A stretch of DNA of 64,000 nt from Clostridium sp. AWRP (lineage in GTDB: Bacteria; Bacillota; Clostridia; Clostridiales; Clostridiaceae), in the NCBI RefSeq assembly GCF_004006395.2, contig NZ_CP029758.2, positions 4,515,118-4,579,117 of the forward strand, in the 5' to 3' direction. This document shows positions 62,581 through 64,000 of the stretch, one piece after another (position 1 is the first letter of the stretch; every line of letters begins with the position of its first letter). Made by a program: the position numbers and the translations under genes. The notes under the pieces are model-generated. The model was given only the letters and a program-made list of their open reading frames with translations, was not told the DNA's origin and ran no database searches.

Positions 62581-63237
62581 CTAAGCCTTAATAGTTCCTT
62601 TTTTCATTTCAATCTTTTTCAAAACAACAGTTTGTGCTATTTGAATCAAATTACTAACAACCCAATAAAGTACTAAAGCTGCTTTAAACTTTATACTCAT
62701 AAATACCATGACTGCAGACATTGCTATATTCATTGTCTTTGCCTGCTTTGCTTGTTCGCTATTACCTGACATCATTAGATATCCTGATAAGAAAGTAGTT
62801 ATTCCAGATAAAATAGCAAGGAATATATCCGTTTTAGCTAAATCACCTATCCACAAAAAACTAACGCCATTTATTCCTGATAGATTGTTAAAAACATAAT
62901 AGAGAGCTATTAGAATAGGCCATTGAATTAGAAGTGGTAAACATCCACTAAAAGGACTTGCTCCTTTTTCTTTATACAATTTCATCATTTCTTGCTGTGC
63001 TTTTTGAGGATCTTTTTTATATTTCTCTTGTAGCTTTTTTACTTCTGGCTGAATTTCATTCATTATAAGTGAAGATCTTGCTTGTTTTATACCTAGTGGA
63101 AGTATTATAATTCTAATTATTATAGTCATTAAAATTATTGCGATACCATAAGACATATTCTGATTAGGTATGACGGAAGTTACACTATGATGTAAAAACT
63201 CAAAAAACTGAACAAAAGCATTATTTAGATATTGCAA
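62581..63237 (-). CDS. yidC: Membrane protein insertase YidC/SpoIIIJ
   Basis: 218 aa, the short Gram-positive form. Five membrane segments including MTIIIRIIILPLGIKQARSSLIMNEIQPEVKKLQEKYKKDPQKAQQEMMKLYKE and GCLPLLIQWPILIALYYVFNN. No lipobox cysteine is evident. Inserts membrane proteins, needed in sporulation. Confidence 0.95.
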   Translation of the reverse strand: MQYLNNAFVQFFEFLHHSVTSVIPNQNMSYGIAIILMTIIIRIIILPLGIKQARSSLIMNEIQPEVKKLQEKYKKDPQKAQQEMMKLYKEKGASPFSGCLPLLIQWPILIALYYVFNNLSGINGVSFLWIGDLAKTDIFLAILSGITTFLSGYLMMSGNSEQAKQAKTMNIAMSAVMVFMSIKFKAALVLYWVVSNLIQIAQTVVLKKIEMKKGTIKA

Positions 63238-63257
63238 AATATTAAACCTCCCGAAAT

Positions 63258-63467
63258 TTATTTAACTGGGTCATATCCTCCCTTGCAAAATGGATTGCAC
63301 CTCAATATTCTCTTTATAGACATAAATCCACCTTTTATAGTACCATATTTCTGCAATGCTTCTACTGTATATTGTGAACAAGTAGGGTAAAATCTACAAC
63401 ATGGTCCCTTCAAAGGTGATATATATTTCATATACAATTTAACTAAAAAAATTAAAAATTTTTTCAT
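63258..63467 (-). CDS. yidD: Membrane protein insertion efficiency factor YidD
   Basis: 69 aa. YMKYISPLKGPCCRFYPTCSQYTVEALQKYGTIKGGFMSIKRILRCNPFCKGGYDPV is the complete YidD signature. Its start overlaps the rnpA stop by 4 bases. Confidence 0.96.
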   Translation of the reverse strand: MKKFLIFLVKLYMKYISPLKGPCCRFYPTCSQYTVEALQKYGTIKGGFMSIKRILRCNPFCKGGYDPVK

Positions 63468-63799
63468 TTATTATACAACCCTGCTTTTTTAATTAAATTT
63501 TTCATGGAATTCTCTATTTCTATATAACTTTTACCATTTGACAAATTCCTAGCTATAAATACTAAATCATATCCAACTTTTATGTCTTCAATATTCAACC
63601 TAAAATTCTCTTTAATCAATCTTTTAATTCTATTTCTAATAACACTCTTTCCTACCTTCTTACTCACTGATATACCTAATCTATTTATACCCTTTTTATT
63701 TCTGTAAATATATAATACTAATAGATTATTAGAAAAAGATTTTCCTCTTCTATATACAGCCCTAAATTCTGCATTCTTTTTTATTCTGTAAACCTCCAT
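63464..63799 (-). CDS. rnpA: Ribonuclease P protein component
   Basis: 111 aa from ATG 63799 with AAGGAG upstream; a longer open frame covers the spacer and is rejected. IKKNAEFRAVYRRGKSFSNNLLVLYIYRNK and the RNR motif GKSVIRNRIKRLIKENFR are typical. Protein subunit of RNase P. Confidence 0.96.
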   Translation of the reverse strand: MEVYRIKKNAEFRAVYRRGKSFSNNLLVLYIYRNKKGINRLGISVSKKVGKSVIRNRIKRLIKENFRLNIEDIKVGYDLVFIARNLSNGKSYIEIENSMKNLIKKAGLYNK

Positions 63800-63850
63800 A
63801 ATGTTTTGCTCCTTTTTTCTGCTTGCAGAAAAAGGCCACAAAAGCGGCCC

Positions 63851-63985
63851 TTATGCTGTTAATCTCTTTCTACCTTTTTGTCTTCTTCTTCTAATAACAT
63901 TTCTTCCTGATAAAGTTCTCATTCTTTTTCTAAAGCCATGCTCTCTTTTTCTTTGTTTCTTTTTTGGTTGATAAGTCATCCACAT
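63851..63985 (-). CDS. rpmH: Ribosomal protein L34
   Basis: 44 aa, starting MWMTYQPKKKQRKREHGFRKRM and ending RRRRQKGRKRLTA, the full L34 sequence pattern and length. It precedes rnpA, marking the edge of the oriC region; dnaA would be expected beyond base 64,000 in the opposite direction. Confidence 0.96.
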   Translation of the reverse strand: MWMTYQPKKKQRKREHGFRKRMRTLSGRNVIRRRRQKGRKRLTA

Positions 63986-64000
63986 ACTATAACACAACTC

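Overview
The window is a low-GC chromosomal segment of a Clostridium-type firmicute. The evidence is the AT-rich coding, strong GGAGG ribosome sites, sporulation-type genes (YyaC, YtvI-like permease, LonB, Jag/YidC) and the classical origin-proximal order rpmH-rnpA-yidD-yidC-jag-mnmE-mnmG-rsmG-noc-parA-parB. A monofunctional nickel CO dehydrogenase (cooS) suggests an anaerobe of the acetogenic or carboxydotrophic Clostridium group. Species cannot be fixed from sequence reading alone.

Layout. (1) 1-12,900: an agmatine deiminase energy pathway split into two blocks. Permease plus agmatine deiminase lie at 528-3046; putrescine carbamoyltransferase plus carbamate kinase lie at 10,532-12,533. Each block is preceded by an excellent sigma-54 (-24/-12) promoter, and two near-duplicate sigma-54 activators sit between them. 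Also between them are an amidohydrolase, a receptor-like membrane protein without a chemotaxis signalling tip, and an intact IS256-family element with a perfect 8-bp target duplication directly behind the carbamate kinase. (2) 12,911-19,477: an L-rhamnose operon (rhaB-rhaA-rhaD-MFS transporter-rhaM) with a divergent DeoR-type regulator. (3) 19,889-26,590: cooS, a MocR-type and a LysR-type regulator, a soluble chemotaxis-type protein, a PII protein and a truncated ammonium transporter. A decayed copy of a tRNA-Thr 3' half lies at about 24,847.

(4) 26,732-41,184: a 14.4-kb integrated element bounded by exact 50-bp direct repeats of the 3' half of tRNA-Thr(CGT); the intact tRNA is at the right end. 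It has a tyrosine integrase, a divergent two-repressor switch with three operators, an AlpA-like small DNA-binding protein, a primase-helicase with iteron-like repeats, a small terminase, a scaffold protein and a major capsid protein. It has no large terminase, portal, tail or lysis gene. This is the architecture of a phage satellite (PICI-like) that brings its own capsid gene. Its left end carries apparent defence cargo: an Mrr-like nuclease and an RnlA/RnlB toxin-antitoxin pair. The RnlA HEPN ribonuclease is fused behind a viroplasmin domain and an intact RNase HI domain. Because E. coli RnlA is known to be stimulated by separate RNase HI, this fusion is the most interesting system in the window. 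A probable small RNA with its own promoter and terminator lies just upstream of the small terminase.

(5) 41,515-64,000: tandem Hsp20 genes behind a CtsR box, then the origin-proximal housekeeping block: dnaB, lonB, rplI, gdpP, rpsR-ssb-rpsF, mscS, sporulation proteins, parAB/noc with two parS sites, the tRNA-modification genes, yidC-rnpA and rpmH. dnaA/oriC would be expected just beyond the right edge.
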